A DNA stretch of 64,000 bases from an uncultured Prevotellaceae bacterium (GCA_900316685.1 ONDS01000002.1:103667-167666); one strand, 5' to 3'. Positions 1 to 9,249 are shown, counted from the stretch's first letter. Notes: generated by a model not told the origin, from the letters alone. Made by a program: numbers and translations.

Positions 1-398
1 TAGGGCTGCTCGGAATGGGCGCCACCCTCCATCTTGTACCAATGGATGGAATACTCCCAGCTGAAGTCATACGATGCAGCGTCTATCTCGCCATATTCCT
101 CGGGTGTTTTCGCTGTGGCTGTCACACGGCATTTTATAGGGTGTGTGCCTTCTTTCTTCTCACGGTAATCCCATTCCGTCACATCCTTGATTTCCTCCTC
201 ATGGCTCACTCCGTTGAAGTCGGTGTAGTAGGCCTTGATGGTGTAGAATTTCAGCAGACCGATGCCGGGGCGCAAGGTGTAATGTACGTTGGTGTAGTCG
301 CGGTCGATATCCTTGTCGTCGTCGCCACATGCCGTGAGACACAGGCAGGCAAAACACACACAAGAGATAAATGCTGATAGATAAAGAATTATTTTCAT
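1..398 (-). CDS. Putative surface lipoprotein, 3' end outside the window
   Basis: The ORF starts at the ATG complementary to 396-398 and runs off the left edge, so only the first 132 residues are visible. It has a lipoprotein signal: a hydrophobic stretch, then the lipobox Leu-Thr-Ala-Cys with the lipidated cysteine at residue 24, followed by Gly-Asp-Asp-Asp-Lys-Asp. Acidic residues right after the cysteine are typical of Bacteroidetes lipoproteins exported to the cell surface. The remainder is polar, with many Tyr and Trp, and matches no family I recognise. The gene lies downstream of a dispersed repeat (411-540) and may be cotranscribed with the HAD phosphatase gene. Confidence 0.6.
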   Translation of the reverse strand, partial: MKIILYLSAFISCVCFACLCLTACGDDDKDIDRDYTNVHYTLRPGIGLLKFYTIKAYYTDFNGVSHEEEIKDVTEWDYREKKEGTHPIKCRVTATAKTPEEYGEIDAASYDFSWEYSIHWYKMEGGAHSEQP

Positions 399-410
399 AT
401 TGTTTTATTT

Positions 411-540
411 ATAAGGAGTAAATAGGAAGTTAAATAGGAAGTTAAGCGCTTCGTGCTGGACAATAGCCCACAGCGGAGTAATGTCCTTTTTAACTCCCAC
501 TTGAACTCCAATTTCTACTTCCATTTTTACTTCCCATACT
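411..540. repeat. Dispersed palindromic repeat, copy 1
   Basis: A core of about 60 bases at roughly 430-495 recurs at about 12580-12640 with only a few mismatches. It contains GCTTCGTGCTGGACAATAG, then CACAGCGGAGTAATGTCC, then TTTTTAACT. The left flank carries GGAAGTTAA units and the right flank carries their complement, so the whole can fold into a long stem capped by the core. It lies after the end of one minus-strand gene and before the start of the next. Confidence 0.6.
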
Positions 541-1252
541 TAATGAATTCTTTTAATTTTTCCAGCGCCTCCGCCATGTCTTTCACCACGATGTCGGCTC
601 CGGCCTCACTCAAAGCCGCGTCGGGCAGAGGACCGGTGTTCACGGCGAGGGTGAAGATCCCGGCTGCTACGGCCGATTGTACACCGAGAGGTGCATTTTC
701 CACCACGATGGCTTCCGAGGCATCAATACCCACCTTGTGCAGCCCCGCTAAGTAGGGCTCCGGCGAGGGCTTGCCGTTTCTCACGTCGAAGGCGGTCACT
801 ATATAACGCTTGTCGACCAGTCCGTGGAAGGTCTCGACCAGATTGTCGAGCAATGAGTGCTGTCCGCTGCCCGTCACCACGCCGATGGTGAAACCCTGAC
901 TGTGGAGCCAGGTCATCAGTTCTTCCACTCCCGCCATCTTCTTGGCGGGGGGGCAGGCGGCGAAGTAGTCGCATTTCACCTGGTACAGTCGTTGCGCCTC
1001 CTCGTCGGTCAGCTCGCGGTGCCATTGTTGGCGTGCCATCAGACGGATGGTTTCCACACCCCGCATCCCCTCATAGCGGTAGGCGTCTTCCTCGGTCATG
1101 CGGAGCCCGCTGTCGGCCATGCTCCGTTGCCATGAACTCGCGTGGTTGGGCATTGAGTTGAACAGCACCCCGTCCATGTCGAAGAGCACGGCTTGGGGCG
1201 TAAAACGCTCCAAGCCGTGTCGTTCCATATATGCTCGTATGGCGTCGTGCAT
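527..1252 (-). CDS. HAD-superfamily hydrolase, beta-phosphoglucomutase-like
   Basis: The 241-residue protein has the HAD motif I signature Phe-Asp-Met-Asp-Gly-Val at residues 24-29. Asp25 would be the nucleophile and Asp27 the acid/base. A four-helix cap follows, then a VVTGSG motif II region, a lysine near NGKPSPEPY (motif III) and a VVENAPLGVQSA motif IV segment. This is the subfamily IA layout of beta-phosphoglucomutases and sugar-phosphate phosphatases. Its ATG shares one base with the stop codon of pgi (TAATG), so translation is probably coupled and the substrate may be a hexose phosphate. The exact substrate cannot be read from the sequence. Confidence 0.85.
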   Translation of the reverse strand: MHDAIRAYMERHGLERFTPQAVLFDMDGVLFNSMPNHASSWQRSMADSGLRMTEEDAYRYEGMRGVETIRLMARQQWHRELTDEEAQRLYQVKCDYFAACPPAKKMAGVEELMTWLHSQGFTIGVVTGSGQHSLLDNLVETFHGLVDKRYIVTAFDVRNGKPSPEPYLAGLHKVGIDASEAIVVENAPLGVQSAVAAGIFTLAVNTGPLPDAALSEAGADIVVKDMAEALEKLKEFIKYGK

Positions 1253-2607
1253 TATGCTTCGTTGGCCAGACGTTCCTTGATGGCCTTGCTGTCGGCTTCA
1301 TAGCCGGGTTTGTCGAGAAGGGCGAACATGTTCTTCTTGTATGCCTCCACACCGGGTTGGTTGAAGGGGTTCACACCGAGCACATTGCCGCTGATGCCGC
1401 AGGCTATCTCGAAGAAATAGATGAGCTGTCCGATGTAATACTCGTTGAGCTTGGGCACGGCGATGCGGATGTTGGGCACGCCGCCGTCGACATGTGCCAG
1501 ACGAGTGCCCAGCTCGGCCATCTTGTTCACCTCATCCACGCGCTTGCCGGCGAGGAAGTTCAGACCGTCGAGATTCTCCTCATCCTTGGGGAAGAGCAAC
1601 TGGCGGTTGGGTTCCTCGACGCTGATGACGGTTTCGAAGATGGTACGCTCACCTTCCTGTATCCATTGACCCATGGAGTGCAGGTCGGTGGTGAAGTCGC
1701 AGGAGGCGGGGAAGATGCCCTTGTTCTCCTTACCCTCGCTCTCTCCGTAGAGCTGTTTCCACCACTCGCTGATGAAATGGAGCTTAGGCTGGTAGTTCAC
1801 CATGATCTCGATTTTCTTGCCTGCACCATAGAGGGCGTTGCGCACGGCGGCATACTGGGCGGCGGGATTCTCCTCGAAGGGGGTATCCTTGCCACACACG
1901 GCCTCCATCTCCTGTGCACCGGCCACCAACTGTTTGATGTCGAATCCGGCGCAGGCGATAGGCAGCAGTCCTACGGGGGTGAGCACCGAGAAGCGACCTC
2001 CCACATTGTCGGGGATGATGAAGCTGGTGTAACCCTCCTTGTCGGCACAGGTGCGTGCGGCACCGCGCTTGGCATCGGTGATGGCCACGATTACTTTCTT
2101 CGCCTCTTCCTTGCCACGCTGTGCTTCGCATTGCTTCTTCAGCAGACGGAAGGTGAGCGCCGTTTCGGTGGTGGTGCCCGACTTGGAGATATTGATCACA
2201 CCGAACTTCTTGTCGCTCAGGTATTCGGTCAGCTCGCTCAGGTAGTCCTCGCCGATGTTGTTGCCGGCAAAGAGGATGGTGGGGTTCTTGCCGTCGCGTT
2301 GCAGCCAGGCGAACGAGTTGCCCAAGGCCTCGATCACGGCGCGGGCACCGAGGTAGCTGCCACCGATGCCGGCAACCACCACGGCCTCGCAGTTAGCGCG
2401 GAGCACGTCGGCGCAAGCCTGCACCTCGTCGAGGAAGGCGGGTGTGATGCTGGTGGGCAGATGGAGCCAACCGAGGAAGTCGTTGCCTGGGCAGGTTCCT
2501 GCCTCGAGAGCTTCCTGGGCAGCTTTCACTTGTGGTTCAAAACTCTTTACGGCGCCCTCGTTGAGGAATTGGGCGGCTTTTGAAATGTCTAATGCGATGT
2601 TCTTCAT
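1252..2607 (-). CDS. pgi: Glucose-6-phosphate isomerase
   Basis: Interconverts glucose 6-phosphate and fructose 6-phosphate in glycolysis and gluconeogenesis. Seen: [10 protein letters not shown] at residues 80-89, the phosphate-binding [10 protein letters not shown] at 141-150, and the C-terminal region with [12 protein letters not shown]. The chosen start (MKNIALD, ATG at 2605-2607) gives 451 residues, the usual Bacteroidetes length. The frame stays open upstream, and an ATG at 2731-2733 would add 42 mostly helical, charged residues. That ATG sits only about 12 bases after the predicted transcription start of the proximal promoter, so the longer form is possible. The stop overlaps the HAD gene start. 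The 75-bp promoter repeat upstream suggests unusual transcriptional dosage. Confidence 0.93.
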   Translation of the reverse strand: MKNIALDISKAAQFLNEGAVKSFEPQVKAAQEALEAGTCPGNDFLGWLHLPTSITPAFLDEVQACADVLRANCEAVVVAGIGGSYLGARAVIEALGNSFAWLQRDGKNPTILFAGNNIGEDYLSELTEYLSDKKFGVINISKSGTTTETALTFRLLKKQCEAQRGKEEAKKVIVAITDAKRGAARTCADKEGYTSFIIPDNVGGRFSVLTPVGLLPIACAGFDIKQLVAGAQEMEAVCGKDTPFEENPAAQYAAVRNALYGAGKKIEIMVNYQPKLHFISEWWKQLYGESEGKENKGIFPASCDFTTDLHSMGQWIQEGERTIFETVISVEEPNRQLLFPKDEENLDGLNFLAGKRVDEVNKMAELGTRLAHVDGGVPNIRIAVPKLNEYYIGQLIYFFEIACGISGNVLGVNPFNQPGVEAYKKNMFALLDKPGYEADSKAIKERLANEA

Positions 2608-2750
2608 TGTTGTGTATGTTTCTGTTTCTCGTTTTTCATAAAGTTCTTTCAATGCTTCCATGGCGGCTTTCAGTTCGCTGGCATGCTTGAGCATTCGGTC
2701 TCGTAATAGTTTGTCTGTATCTCTGATGTCCATGGCAATGATGTTTGGTG

Positions 2751-2782
2751 CAAAGATAGTGCAAGTTGAGTGAAATACCAAA
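2751..2782 (-). promoter_or_regulatory. Proximal pgi promoter
   Basis: On the minus strand a TATCTTTG -7 box (complement of 2751-2758) lies 19 bases downstream of a TTTGG -33 box (complement of 2778-2782). This is the Bacteroidetes primary sigma factor consensus. Transcription should start near 2745. Confidence 0.75.
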
Positions 2783-2804
2783 TTTATTTGGATATTTCCG
2801 AAGC

Positions 2805-2954
2805 GCATCCTGTCTTATTCAAAGATAGTGAAAACCGAGGGAAGAACAAAATATGCTTGCATATTTTTTATTCCGAGGTGCATCCTGTCTTATTCAAAGA
2901 TAGTGAAAACCGAGGGAAGAACAAAATATGCTTGCATATTTTTTATTCCGAGGT
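2805..2954 (-). repeat. 75-bp tandem duplication carrying two extra promoters
   Basis: Two copies of a 75-bp unit (2805-2879 and 2880-2954) differ only at their edges. On the minus strand each holds TTTTG, 19 bases, TATCTTTG (complements of 2820-2851 and 2895-2926), the same architecture as the proximal pgi promoter. Each also holds an inverted repeat with arms AAAATATGC and GCATATTTT (2848-2867 in copy 1) that overlaps the -33 box. pgi therefore has three potential promoters in series. Confidence 0.75.
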
Positions 2955-2960
2955 GCATCA

Positions 2961-4199
2961 TTACTCACTCTCCACCAGTGTTCGGTCGAGGGCGATGGTT
3001 TTGGCACAGCCCGCCTCGCCGCAGATGACGTAGGGTAGTGCATCTTTCTCGCCGATTTTCTTCTCAAAGGCCGACTTGATGCGTGAACATTTTTCGTGGA
3101 TACTGTTGTCGAGAGGGTCCACCAGCTTGGTGATACTCTTCTTGGCGCGTTCGTTCAGGTCCTTGCCCTTGACCCGCCGATATAACCGCGCCAGCTCATC
3201 GTGATAGTCGCAAAGATGCTTGAGATGGATTCCTTCGGGATGATGGAGAAACAAGAGATAGACGGCCTTGACTATCGGCTCCATCTGTATCTCCTTTGCC
3301 GGTTGGTAGTCGGTCAGCAGGATGCGGCAGTCGCCGGTGATGGCCAGGCGGCTCGGTGTTTTCTGGCTTTCGCGCTCGTCGTCCTCCTCTTCCTCCATCC
3401 TTAGTCGGCGCAGGGTCTTTCTGCATCGTTCGCCATTGAAACGCTCTTCGATCACTTGTCCGAACACATCGTGGGGAGATACATAGTCGAGCAGGGTCAT
3501 GCACGACCGCAAGTAGACATCGGCATTGGTGAGTTGACGGTAAGGAAACAGGTCTTCCATGTTCTCGCCTTCAAGGATGCGGATGGCCACCGCGCGAAGG
3601 CGGGCACCATAGACGGGGTGCACCAGCAAGGTCCTGGCTTCCTGGGCATCGCTCTGGGCATAGTATTTTCCCTTGAACAGGAAGTCAAGCCCTTGACGGT
3701 TCTTGGCTTCGTCGTCGAAGATGGATTCCATATTTTTCTCCCTTGCCAACACTTTCACGAATTCGTGGGGCAGACTGACGTTGTCCATAGGCAATGCACG
3801 ACGGAAGAGCGGGGCGATATCGGCATCGCGGAATCCCGCCTTGCCGCAGCCCACACGGGTAACCAGGAATTGCTGTTCGGGATGGTGGGAGGCATAATCG
3901 AGGAAACGGTTCACTGCATCGGACAGTCCTCTCTTCTCCCACATCTTTTTCCCTAACAGGGTGGGGTAGCCATTCATCTCCCACGGCAGTTGGTCGAAGT
4001 CCGTGGGGATGGCATACGACTGTCCCTGCGGTCCCTCAGCCTGTCCCATCACGGCACCAAACCGTTGGTAGGCCATCCATGAGGCGCCACCGAGATGCCG
4101 GCCGCTGGTGTTGCTGCCGAAAACGAAGATTTCATTGGATTTGAGGTGGTGGATGTGTGGTGGTGTGATGCGTTGAGGTGGGAAATCGTCTTTAGGCAT
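2961..4199 (-). CDS. A1S_2505-like protein with Bacteroidetes-type C-terminal domain
   Basis: I chose the start at MPKDDF (ATG complementary to 4197-4199), giving 412 residues. Residues about 20-160 resemble the phage-associated A1S_2505 family: FVFGSNTSGRHLGGAS, QGQSYAIPT, FLVTRVGCGKAGF and DIAPLF. This fold is related to macro-type nucleotide-binding domains. The last 120 or so residues carry a pattern I remember from other Bacteroidetes hypothetical proteins: a helix-rich segment around YLLFLHHPEGI, then DPLDNSIHEKCSRIKSAF. The combination looks like a domain fusion. The function is unknown; nucleotide or ADP-ribose recognition is an inference. It stands between gpsA and pgi on the same strand. 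Confidence 0.65.
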   Translation of the reverse strand: MPKDDFPPQRITPPHIHHLKSNEIFVFGSNTSGRHLGGASWMAYQRFGAVMGQAEGPQGQSYAIPTDFDQLPWEMNGYPTLLGKKMWEKRGLSDAVNRFLDYASHHPEQQFLVTRVGCGKAGFRDADIAPLFRRALPMDNVSLPHEFVKVLAREKNMESIFDDEAKNRQGLDFLFKGKYYAQSDAQEARTLLVHPVYGARLRAVAIRILEGENMEDLFPYRQLTNADVYLRSCMTLLDYVSPHDVFGQVIEERFNGERCRKTLRRLRMEEEEDDERESQKTPSRLAITGDCRILLTDYQPAKEIQMEPIVKAVYLLFLHHPEGIHLKHLCDYHDELARLYRRVKGKDLNERAKKSITKLVDPLDNSIHEKCSRIKSAFEKKIGEKDALPYVICGEAGCAKTIALDRTLVESE

Positions 4200-4237
4200 G
4201 GATATGACGGGGTGTTGTTGGGGTGTATAAAGGATGA

Positions 4238-5233
4238 TTAGCGGAAAGAGTCGGTGAGCAACTTGATTTCCACCTGTGGGGAGATACGCTCGTAGAGGAT
4301 GTTGTAGACGGCATCGAGGATGGGCATGTTCACATGCATGCGGCGGTTGATCTCTTTCATGCACTTGGTGCCGAAAAAACCCTCGGCTATCATCTCCATC
4401 TCTATCTGTGCGCTCTTCACGCTGTAGCCTTTGCCTATCATCGTGCCAAACACACGGTTGCGGGAGAAATTGCTATAACCAGTGACCAGCAGGTCGCCTA
4501 AGTACACCGAATCGTAAATATGCCGTTCTAAGGGTTGGACGGCGGAAAGGAAACGCTGCATCTCCTGCACAGCGTTCGACATCAGTACGGCCTGGAAATT
4601 GTCGCCGTACTTCAGACCGCTGCAGATACCTGCGGCGATGGCGTAGACGTTCTTCAGCACCGAGGAATATTCTATGCCCAGCACGTCGGTGGAGGTCTTC
4701 GTCTTGATGAAACTGCTGGCGAGCACCTTGGTGAAGGCCTGTGCCTTCTCTTCGTCGGCACAGCCCACGGTGAGGTACGACAGTCGTTCCAAGGCCACCT
4801 CCTCGGCATGGGAGGGACCGCCGATGCAGGCCAACTGCGAATAGGGCACGTCGTACACCTGATGGAAATATTCCGAGCACACGAGGTTCTCATCAGGCAC
4901 GATGCCCTTGATGGCTGTCACGATGAATTTCTCCTTGATGCGTGTGCGCAATTTCTTGAGGTGGTTTTTCAGGTATGGTGATGGGGTGACGAACACCAGC
5001 GTGTCGTATTGTTGCACTATCTTGTTGATGTCGCTGGAGAAAAAGATCTCTTCCACATCGAAATGTACGCTGGTCAGGTAGGCGGGGTTGTGGCTCATCC
5101 GCCGGAAGTCCTCGATGCGGTCGTCGCGACGCATATACCATCCTATGTGGTGGGTGTGTCCCACCACTATCTTGGCAATGGCGGTAGCCCAGCTACCTCC
5201 GCCAATGATGGCTATCTTCCCGCAGTCGTACAT
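4238..5233 (-). CDS. gpsA: Glycerol-3-phosphate dehydrogenase [NAD(P)+]
   Basis: Makes sn-glycerol 3-phosphate from dihydroxyacetone phosphate for phospholipid synthesis. Seen: the dinucleotide-binding glycine loop GGGSWATA at residues 11-18; VFVTPSPYL; a conserved region with GPSHAEE; the catalytic-lysine segment SSVLKNVYAIAAGI; and a C-terminal NRVFGTMIGKGYSVKSA helix. At 331 residues it is close to the usual 330-340. It follows lysS on the same strand, separated by a 14-bp repeat array and a hairpin, and may be cotranscribed with it. Confidence 0.95.
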   Translation of the reverse strand: MYDCGKIAIIGGGSWATAIAKIVVGHTHHIGWYMRRDDRIEDFRRMSHNPAYLTSVHFDVEEIFFSSDINKIVQQYDTLVFVTPSPYLKNHLKKLRTRIKEKFIVTAIKGIVPDENLVCSEYFHQVYDVPYSQLACIGGPSHAEEVALERLSYLTVGCADEEKAQAFTKVLASSFIKTKTSTDVLGIEYSSVLKNVYAIAAGICSGLKYGDNFQAVLMSNAVQEMQRFLSAVQPLERHIYDSVYLGDLLVTGYSNFSRNRVFGTMIGKGYSVKSAQIEMEMIAEGFFGTKCMKEINRRMHVNMPILDAVYNILYERISPQVEIKLLTDSFR

Positions 5234-5234
5234 A

Positions 5235-5346
5235 TTGAGGGTTTAGTGTTGAGGGTTTAGAGTTGAGGGCTTAGAGTTGAGGGTTTAGAGTTGAGGGTTT
5301 AGAGTTGAGGGTTTAGAGTTGAGGGTTTAGTGTTTAGGGTTCAGTT
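5235..5346. repeat. 14-bp tandem array (TTGAGGGTTTAGAG units)
   Basis: Eight imperfect units of 14 bases follow one another directly upstream of the gpsA ATG, so on the minus strand they lie in the lysS-gpsA gap. They belong to the same GTTTAG/GTTGAG family as the arrays at 23.9 and 30.9 kb. Confidence 0.85.
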
Positions 5347-5364
5347 TGTACACTAAACCCTAAA
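5333..5364 (-). terminator. Possible hairpin after lysS
   Basis: TTTAGGGTT (5333-5341) pairs perfectly with AACCCTAAA (5356-5364) around a 14-base loop. It lies just past the lysS stop codon. There is no clear U-run, so it could attenuate, stabilise or do nothing. Confidence 0.35.
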
Positions 5365-5374
5365 CCCTCTACCT

Positions 5375-7099
5375 TCAACATTTGTCTATCCAGCTCTGTA
5401 TCTCTGTCACGGCAGGCTTTTGCATATCGAGCTTGTATTTCTTTAAGATATCGCCGATTTTCTGTTGCAGACCCTGTGCCTTCTCCTCCTTGATGTTGCT
5501 CACAAGGTTGAAGCCTGCCTTGCGAAGCACAGGCACCCATTCCTCGCCAACTCCTATCGCGGCCCATTCGGCTGGCGTGCTCTGTGGAATCTTCTTTTCC
5601 GGTTTCATCTGCGGGAAGAAGAGCACCTCCTGGATGAACGTCTTGCCGGTCATGAGCATTACCAGACGGTCGATGCCGATGCCGATGCCGCTGGTGGGAG
5701 GCATGCCATACTGTAAGGCACGTAGGAAATCCTGGTCGATGATCATCGCCTCGTCGTCGCCCTTGTCAGCCAGACGCATCTGCTCCTTGAAACGCTCCTC
5801 CTGGTCGATGGGGTCGTTGAGCTCGCTATAGGCGTTGGCCAGCTCCTTGCCGTTGACCATCAGCTCGAAGCGCTCGGTCAGTCCGGGCTTCGAACGGTGC
5901 ATCTTCGTCAGCGGCGACATCTCCACGGGATAGTCGGTGATGAAGGTAGGTTGGATGAAGGTGCCTTCGCAGAATTCACCGAACAGTTCGTCGATGAGCT
6001 TGCCCTTGCCCATGGTCTCATCCACCTCCATGCCTTTCTCTATGCAGAAGGCGCGTATCTCCTCTTCGCTCTTGCCGTTCACGTCGAAGCCTGTCTTCTC
6101 CTTGATGGCGTCGAGGATGGGCAGTCGGCGGTAGGGAGCCTTGAACGAGATGATGTTGCCATCGACTTCACGCTCGGGCTTGCCATTCACGGCGATGCAG
6201 ATGGTTTCCAACAGTTTCTCGGTGAACGACATCATCCAGTTGTAGTCCTTATACTGCACATACAGCTCCATGCAGGTGAACTCAGGGTTGTGGTTGCGGT
6301 CCATGCCCTCGTTGCGGAAGTTCTTGCCTATCTCGTACACACCCTCGAAACCGCCTACGATGAGTCGTTTGAGATACAGCTCGGTGGCGATACGCATATA
6401 CATGTCTTGGTCGAGGGCGTTGAAGTGGGTGATGAAGGGGCGGGCGCTCGCACCGCCGGCAATCATCTGCAGGGTGGGGGTCTCCACCTCGGTATAACCT
6501 GCCTCGTCGAGCACGCGGCGCATGGTGCGTATCACCGTGGCGCGCTGGAGGAACGTGTCTTTCACCCCCTCGTTCACCACGAGGTCGACATAGCGCTGGC
6601 GATAGCGCAGCTCAGGGTCGTCGAACTTGTCGTAGGCCACACCATCCTTGTATTTCACGATGGGCAGGGGTTTGAGGCTCTTGGCTAGGAGGGTCAGCTC
6701 CTTGGCATGCACGCTGATCTCGCCCGTCTGTGTACGGAAAACGAAGCCTTTCACGCCCACGAAGTCGCCGATGTCCATCAATCGCTTGAATACGGTATTG
6801 TATAGGTCCTTGTTCTCGCCCGGACAGATATCGTCGCGGGTGATATACACTTGTATGCGTCCCTTTGAGTCTTGTATTTCGGCGAAGGAGGCTTTGCCCA
6901 TCACGCGTCGGCTCATCAGTCGGCCGGCGATGCTGACCTCGCGCTGTGGCGCGTCGTCGGTGAATTCATCGCGTATGTCGGTGGAGAAGGCGTTGGTGGG
7001 ATATTCGGCGGCGGGATAGGGGTCGATGCCCAGGTTGCGTAACTCTTGCAGGCTTTGTCTGCGTCCTATCTCTTGCTCACTAAGTTCTAAAATATTCAT
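5375..7099 (-). CDS. lysS: Lysyl-tRNA synthetase, class II
   Basis: Charges tRNA-Lys. The 574-residue protein has the N-terminal OB-fold anticodon-binding domain (about 55-150, with [21 protein letters not shown]), then the class II catalytic core: motif 1 in the [20 protein letters not shown] region, motif 2 [17 protein letters not shown], and motif 3 [13 protein letters not shown] further C-terminal tail of about 70 residues follows motif 3, as in Bacteroidetes homologues. A full consensus promoter lies upstream at 7131-7162. Confidence 0.97.
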   Translation of the reverse strand: MNILELSEQEIGRRQSLQELRNLGIDPYPAAEYPTNAFSTDIRDEFTDDAPQREVSIAGRLMSRRVMGKASFAEIQDSKGRIQVYITRDDICPGENKDLYNTVFKRLMDIGDFVGVKGFVFRTQTGEISVHAKELTLLAKSLKPLPIVKYKDGVAYDKFDDPELRYRQRYVDLVVNEGVKDTFLQRATVIRTMRRVLDEAGYTEVETPTLQMIAGGASARPFITHFNALDQDMYMRIATELYLKRLIVGGFEGVYEIGKNFRNEGMDRNHNPEFTCMELYVQYKDYNWMMSFTEKLLETICIAVNGKPEREVDGNIISFKAPYRRLPILDAIKEKTGFDVNGKSEEEIRAFCIEKGMEVDETMGKGKLIDELFGEFCEGTFIQPTFITDYPVEMSPLTKMHRSKPGLTERFELMVNGKELANAYSELNDPIDQEERFKEQMRLADKGDDEAMIIDQDFLRALQYGMPPTSGIGIGIDRLVMLMTGKTFIQEVLFFPQMKPEKKIPQSTPAEWAAIGVGEEWVPVLRKAGFNLVSNIKEEKAQGLQQKIGDILKKYKLDMQKPAVTEIQSWIDKC

Positions 7100-7130
7100 G
7101 ATGTTTGCGTGTGCTTATTTTTTAATGCTG

Positions 7131-7162
7131 CAAAAATACAAAAAAAACGGCATAGCACCAAA
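7131..7162 (-). promoter_or_regulatory. lysS promoter
   Basis: TATTTTTG (complement of 7131-7138) lies 19 bases downstream of TTTGG (complement of 7158-7162) on the minus strand, ahead of the lysS ATG at 7099. Confidence 0.7.
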
Positions 7163-7723
7163 AATAAGTTATAAAGTTGGCGCAATTCGGATAGTTTTAT
7201 TTATCTTTGCATTCCAAACCCTTCGTAATGACGAACTTTTTGTGATGATTGAATGTTCTTAGACCGTCATGGTTTGATGTGTGGCACCTACTCACCCAGA
7301 TTCATGATTGGAAGAATAAACATAAACACTAGTGCCAGGTAAATATTGCCAAAACCTTTATTCGCATTCTTTTATCGGTTATAATTTGAATCATCGATTT
7401 TCTTTAATTTTCAGATAAAGGTGTCCTCTAAAAGAAAGCCAACACAACCACTTGAGAGGAAATGAAAAGATGTTGCTATATAAGACACACCTGCTTGGCA
7501 ATGGCAAGCAGGGAATAGTCACACACGGCTCTCTTTTGCTTAAAATGATATTTCCCCTTGTTGGAAACATAATCTATTTTTGTGTTCTTGTGTCGAAAAA
7601 TCTGTTCTTGTGTTCTTGTGTCGAAAAATCTATTCTTTTGTTCCTTTGTCGAAAAAAAATCTGTTCCTTTGTCGTTTCTCGGAAATAATATGTTATTTTT
7701 GCATTGTCATTAACCGGAATACT
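7163..7723. other. Long intergenic region between lysS and menI
   Basis: I see no convincing gene here. A plus-strand TATCTTTG at 7202-7209 could start an untranslated RNA or a long menI leader. A perfect 8-bp stem (CCTGCTTG/CAAGCAGG, 7490-7512) encloses a 7-base loop. At about 7579-7670 there are four imperfect units of GTTCTTGTGTCGAAAAATCT. A 7694-7701 TATTTTTG is the likely men operon -7 box. A short minus-strand open frame at about 7394-7573 has no recognisable similarity. Confidence 0.5.
7694..7701 (+). promoter_or_regulatory. men operon -7 box
   Basis: TATTTTTG followed by GC lies 23 bases ahead of the menI ATG. A TTTG about 22 bases upstream could act as the -33 box. It would give a very short leader. 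Confidence 0.6.
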
Positions 7724-8146
7724 ATGGATGTAGAACGAATCCGTGAGATTATCAATAGTCAACCCAACCTGTCCACCGCCTTGGGTATGGAGTTTATCTC
7801 CACCCCCGACGATGATATGTGTATGGCCACCATGAAGGTGGATGAGCGCAACCGGCAGCCCTTCGGCTTCCTCAGTGGCGGTGCCTCGCTGGCGTTGGCC
7901 GAGAACCTGGCTGGTGTGGGCTCCTCGTCGTTGTGCCCTGGCAGCATCTGTGTGGGCATCAACGTCAGCGGCTCGCATGTCAAGGCAGTGGCCGAGGGCG
8001 ATACCGTGACGGCCTTGGCCCGTCTTATCCAGAAAGGCAGGAAACTGCACGTGTGGAATGTGGAAATCACCGACAGCCATGGCGACATGATTTCCGTGGT
8101 CAGCGTAACCAATTATATCATTACTCCTAAGAAAGACACAAAATGA
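7724..8146 (+). CDS. menI: Hotdog-fold thioesterase, probably DHNA-CoA thioesterase
   Basis: A 140-residue 4HBT hotdog protein starting at MDVERIREI (ATG 7724). The upstream frame is open only through repeats. The active-site segment is NRQPFGFLSGGASLALAE at residues 43-60, with Glu60 in the position of the catalytic carboxylate of the PaaI/MenI-type thioesterases, and GSICVGINVSGSHVKA follows. It heads the menF-menD-menB cluster and its stop overlaps menF by four bases (ATGA). Hydrolysis of 1,4-dihydroxy-2-naphthoyl-CoA, the product of MenB, is therefore the natural role. Assignment to MenI rests mainly on this context. Confidence 0.8.
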   Translation: MDVERIREIINSQPNLSTALGMEFISTPDDDMCMATMKVDERNRQPFGFLSGGASLALAENLAGVGSSSLCPGSICVGINVSGSHVKAVAEGDTVTALARLIQKGRKLHVWNVEITDSHGDMISVVSVTNYIITPKKDTK

Positions 8147-9249
8147 ACGCATACGCATTATATCGGTTGCCTTATGCCAACCAATATGCCAAGGTGGAAC
8201 AGGTGCAGGGGTCACCCTCGCGCCTATTGTCAGTGAATCAACTCAACGGAAAGAAGGGCTTCGTGTTCGCACCATTCTCACCCAGCATCGACGAACCTAT
8301 CTATCTGATGGAGGGTCCGACGCAGCTACTCCCTTGCCCCCATGCCGATGGACCGACGACGCTGGCTCCGATGTCGGAGCAGCCAACGAGCCCAGATGGC
8401 TATTACCAACTCGATTTCGCCAATTTCTTCGCCCAGGTGCAGGTAGGCACGTTCCGCAAACTGGTTCTTTCCCGATGTATAGAACGTCCCGTGACGGAGG
8501 GACTTGATGCAGAACAGCTGTTCTTCAAGGCCTGTGCCATTTATCCCAGGATGTTCATCGCCTTGGTGCATATCAGCGACGAGCAGACGTGGCTCATGGC
8601 CACTCCGGAGATATTGCTTGAAGGGGGCGGCAACAACGAATGGCGCACCATTTCGCTGGCTGGCACTATGGATATGCGGGCTGCGAAGTGTGCCCCTTGG
8701 TCGGATATGGCCACGGCAGAAGATGCCAACCACGAACCTACGTTGGGCGAGGTGGGATGGTCGGACAAGAACATCCGTGAGCAACGTCTCGTAAGCACCT
8801 ATATCGTGGAATGCCTGGAACGATTTGCCAGTAAGATACACGAGGAAGGGCCGCATACCGTCAGGGCGGGTCATCTGCTCCACCTCAGGAGCGATTTCAC
8901 CTTTTCCATTGCCGACCCCACACGGCTGGGCTCACTCTTGGCGGCCTTGCATCCCACACCGGCGGTGTGCGGACTGCCCAAGCGCGAGGCTTTCGATTTC
9001 ATCACCAAAAACGAGTCGTCGCCCCGGCATTATTACAGTGGCTTCTGTGGGCCGCTCTGCGATGGCGTCGAGGTGGAGGGTGCCAACACCCACCTCTTTG
9101 TCTCGCTACGCTGCATGCAGTTGGAGAAAGACAGGCAGCGGTTGTATGCCGGTGGTGGAATATTGCCGGAAAGCCAACTGCAATTGGAATGGAATGAGAC
9201 GGAAACGAAGCTCGACACCATGAGGCGACTGTTGAACGTTGAACATTGA
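8143..9249 (+). CDS. menF: Isochorismate synthase
   Basis: Converts chorismate to isochorismate, the first step of menaquinone synthesis. The 368-residue protein is a chorismate-binding enzyme: FRKLVLSRCIERP, the LAGTMDMRA segment, DKNIREQRLVSTYI, LHPTPAVCGLPKREAFDFI and YSGFCGP, and the C-terminal RLYAGGGILPES. These are the conserved blocks of MenF/EntC. It lacks the N-terminal extension of some homologues but is normal for Bacteroidales. It overlaps menI by four bases and is followed by menD after a repeat-filled gap. Confidence 0.93.
   Translation: MNAYALYRLPYANQYAKVEQVQGSPSRLLSVNQLNGKKGFVFAPFSPSIDEPIYLMEGPTQLLPCPHADGPTTLAPMSEQPTSPDGYYQLDFANFFAQVQVGTFRKLVLSRCIERPVTEGLDAEQLFFKACAIYPRMFIALVHISDEQTWLMATPEILLEGGGNNEWRTISLAGTMDMRAAKCAPWSDMATAEDANHEPTLGEVGWSDKNIREQRLVSTYIVECLERFASKIHEEGPHTVRAGHLLHLRSDFTFSIADPTRLGSLLAALHPTPAVCGLPKREAFDFITKNESSPRHYYSGFCGPLCDGVEVEGANTHLFVSLRCMQLEKDRQRLYAGGGILPESQLQLEWNETETKLDTMRRLLNVEH

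Noticed and set aside
5235-5364. Telomere-like TTTAGGG repeats
   Set aside because: The unit is 14 bp and imperfect, internal to a chromosome, and of the same type as other intergenic arrays here.
7394-7573. Transposase C-terminal remnant on the minus strand
   Set aside because: About 59 open codons with basic and aromatic residues, but no motif that I can tie to a transposase family and no inverted repeats.
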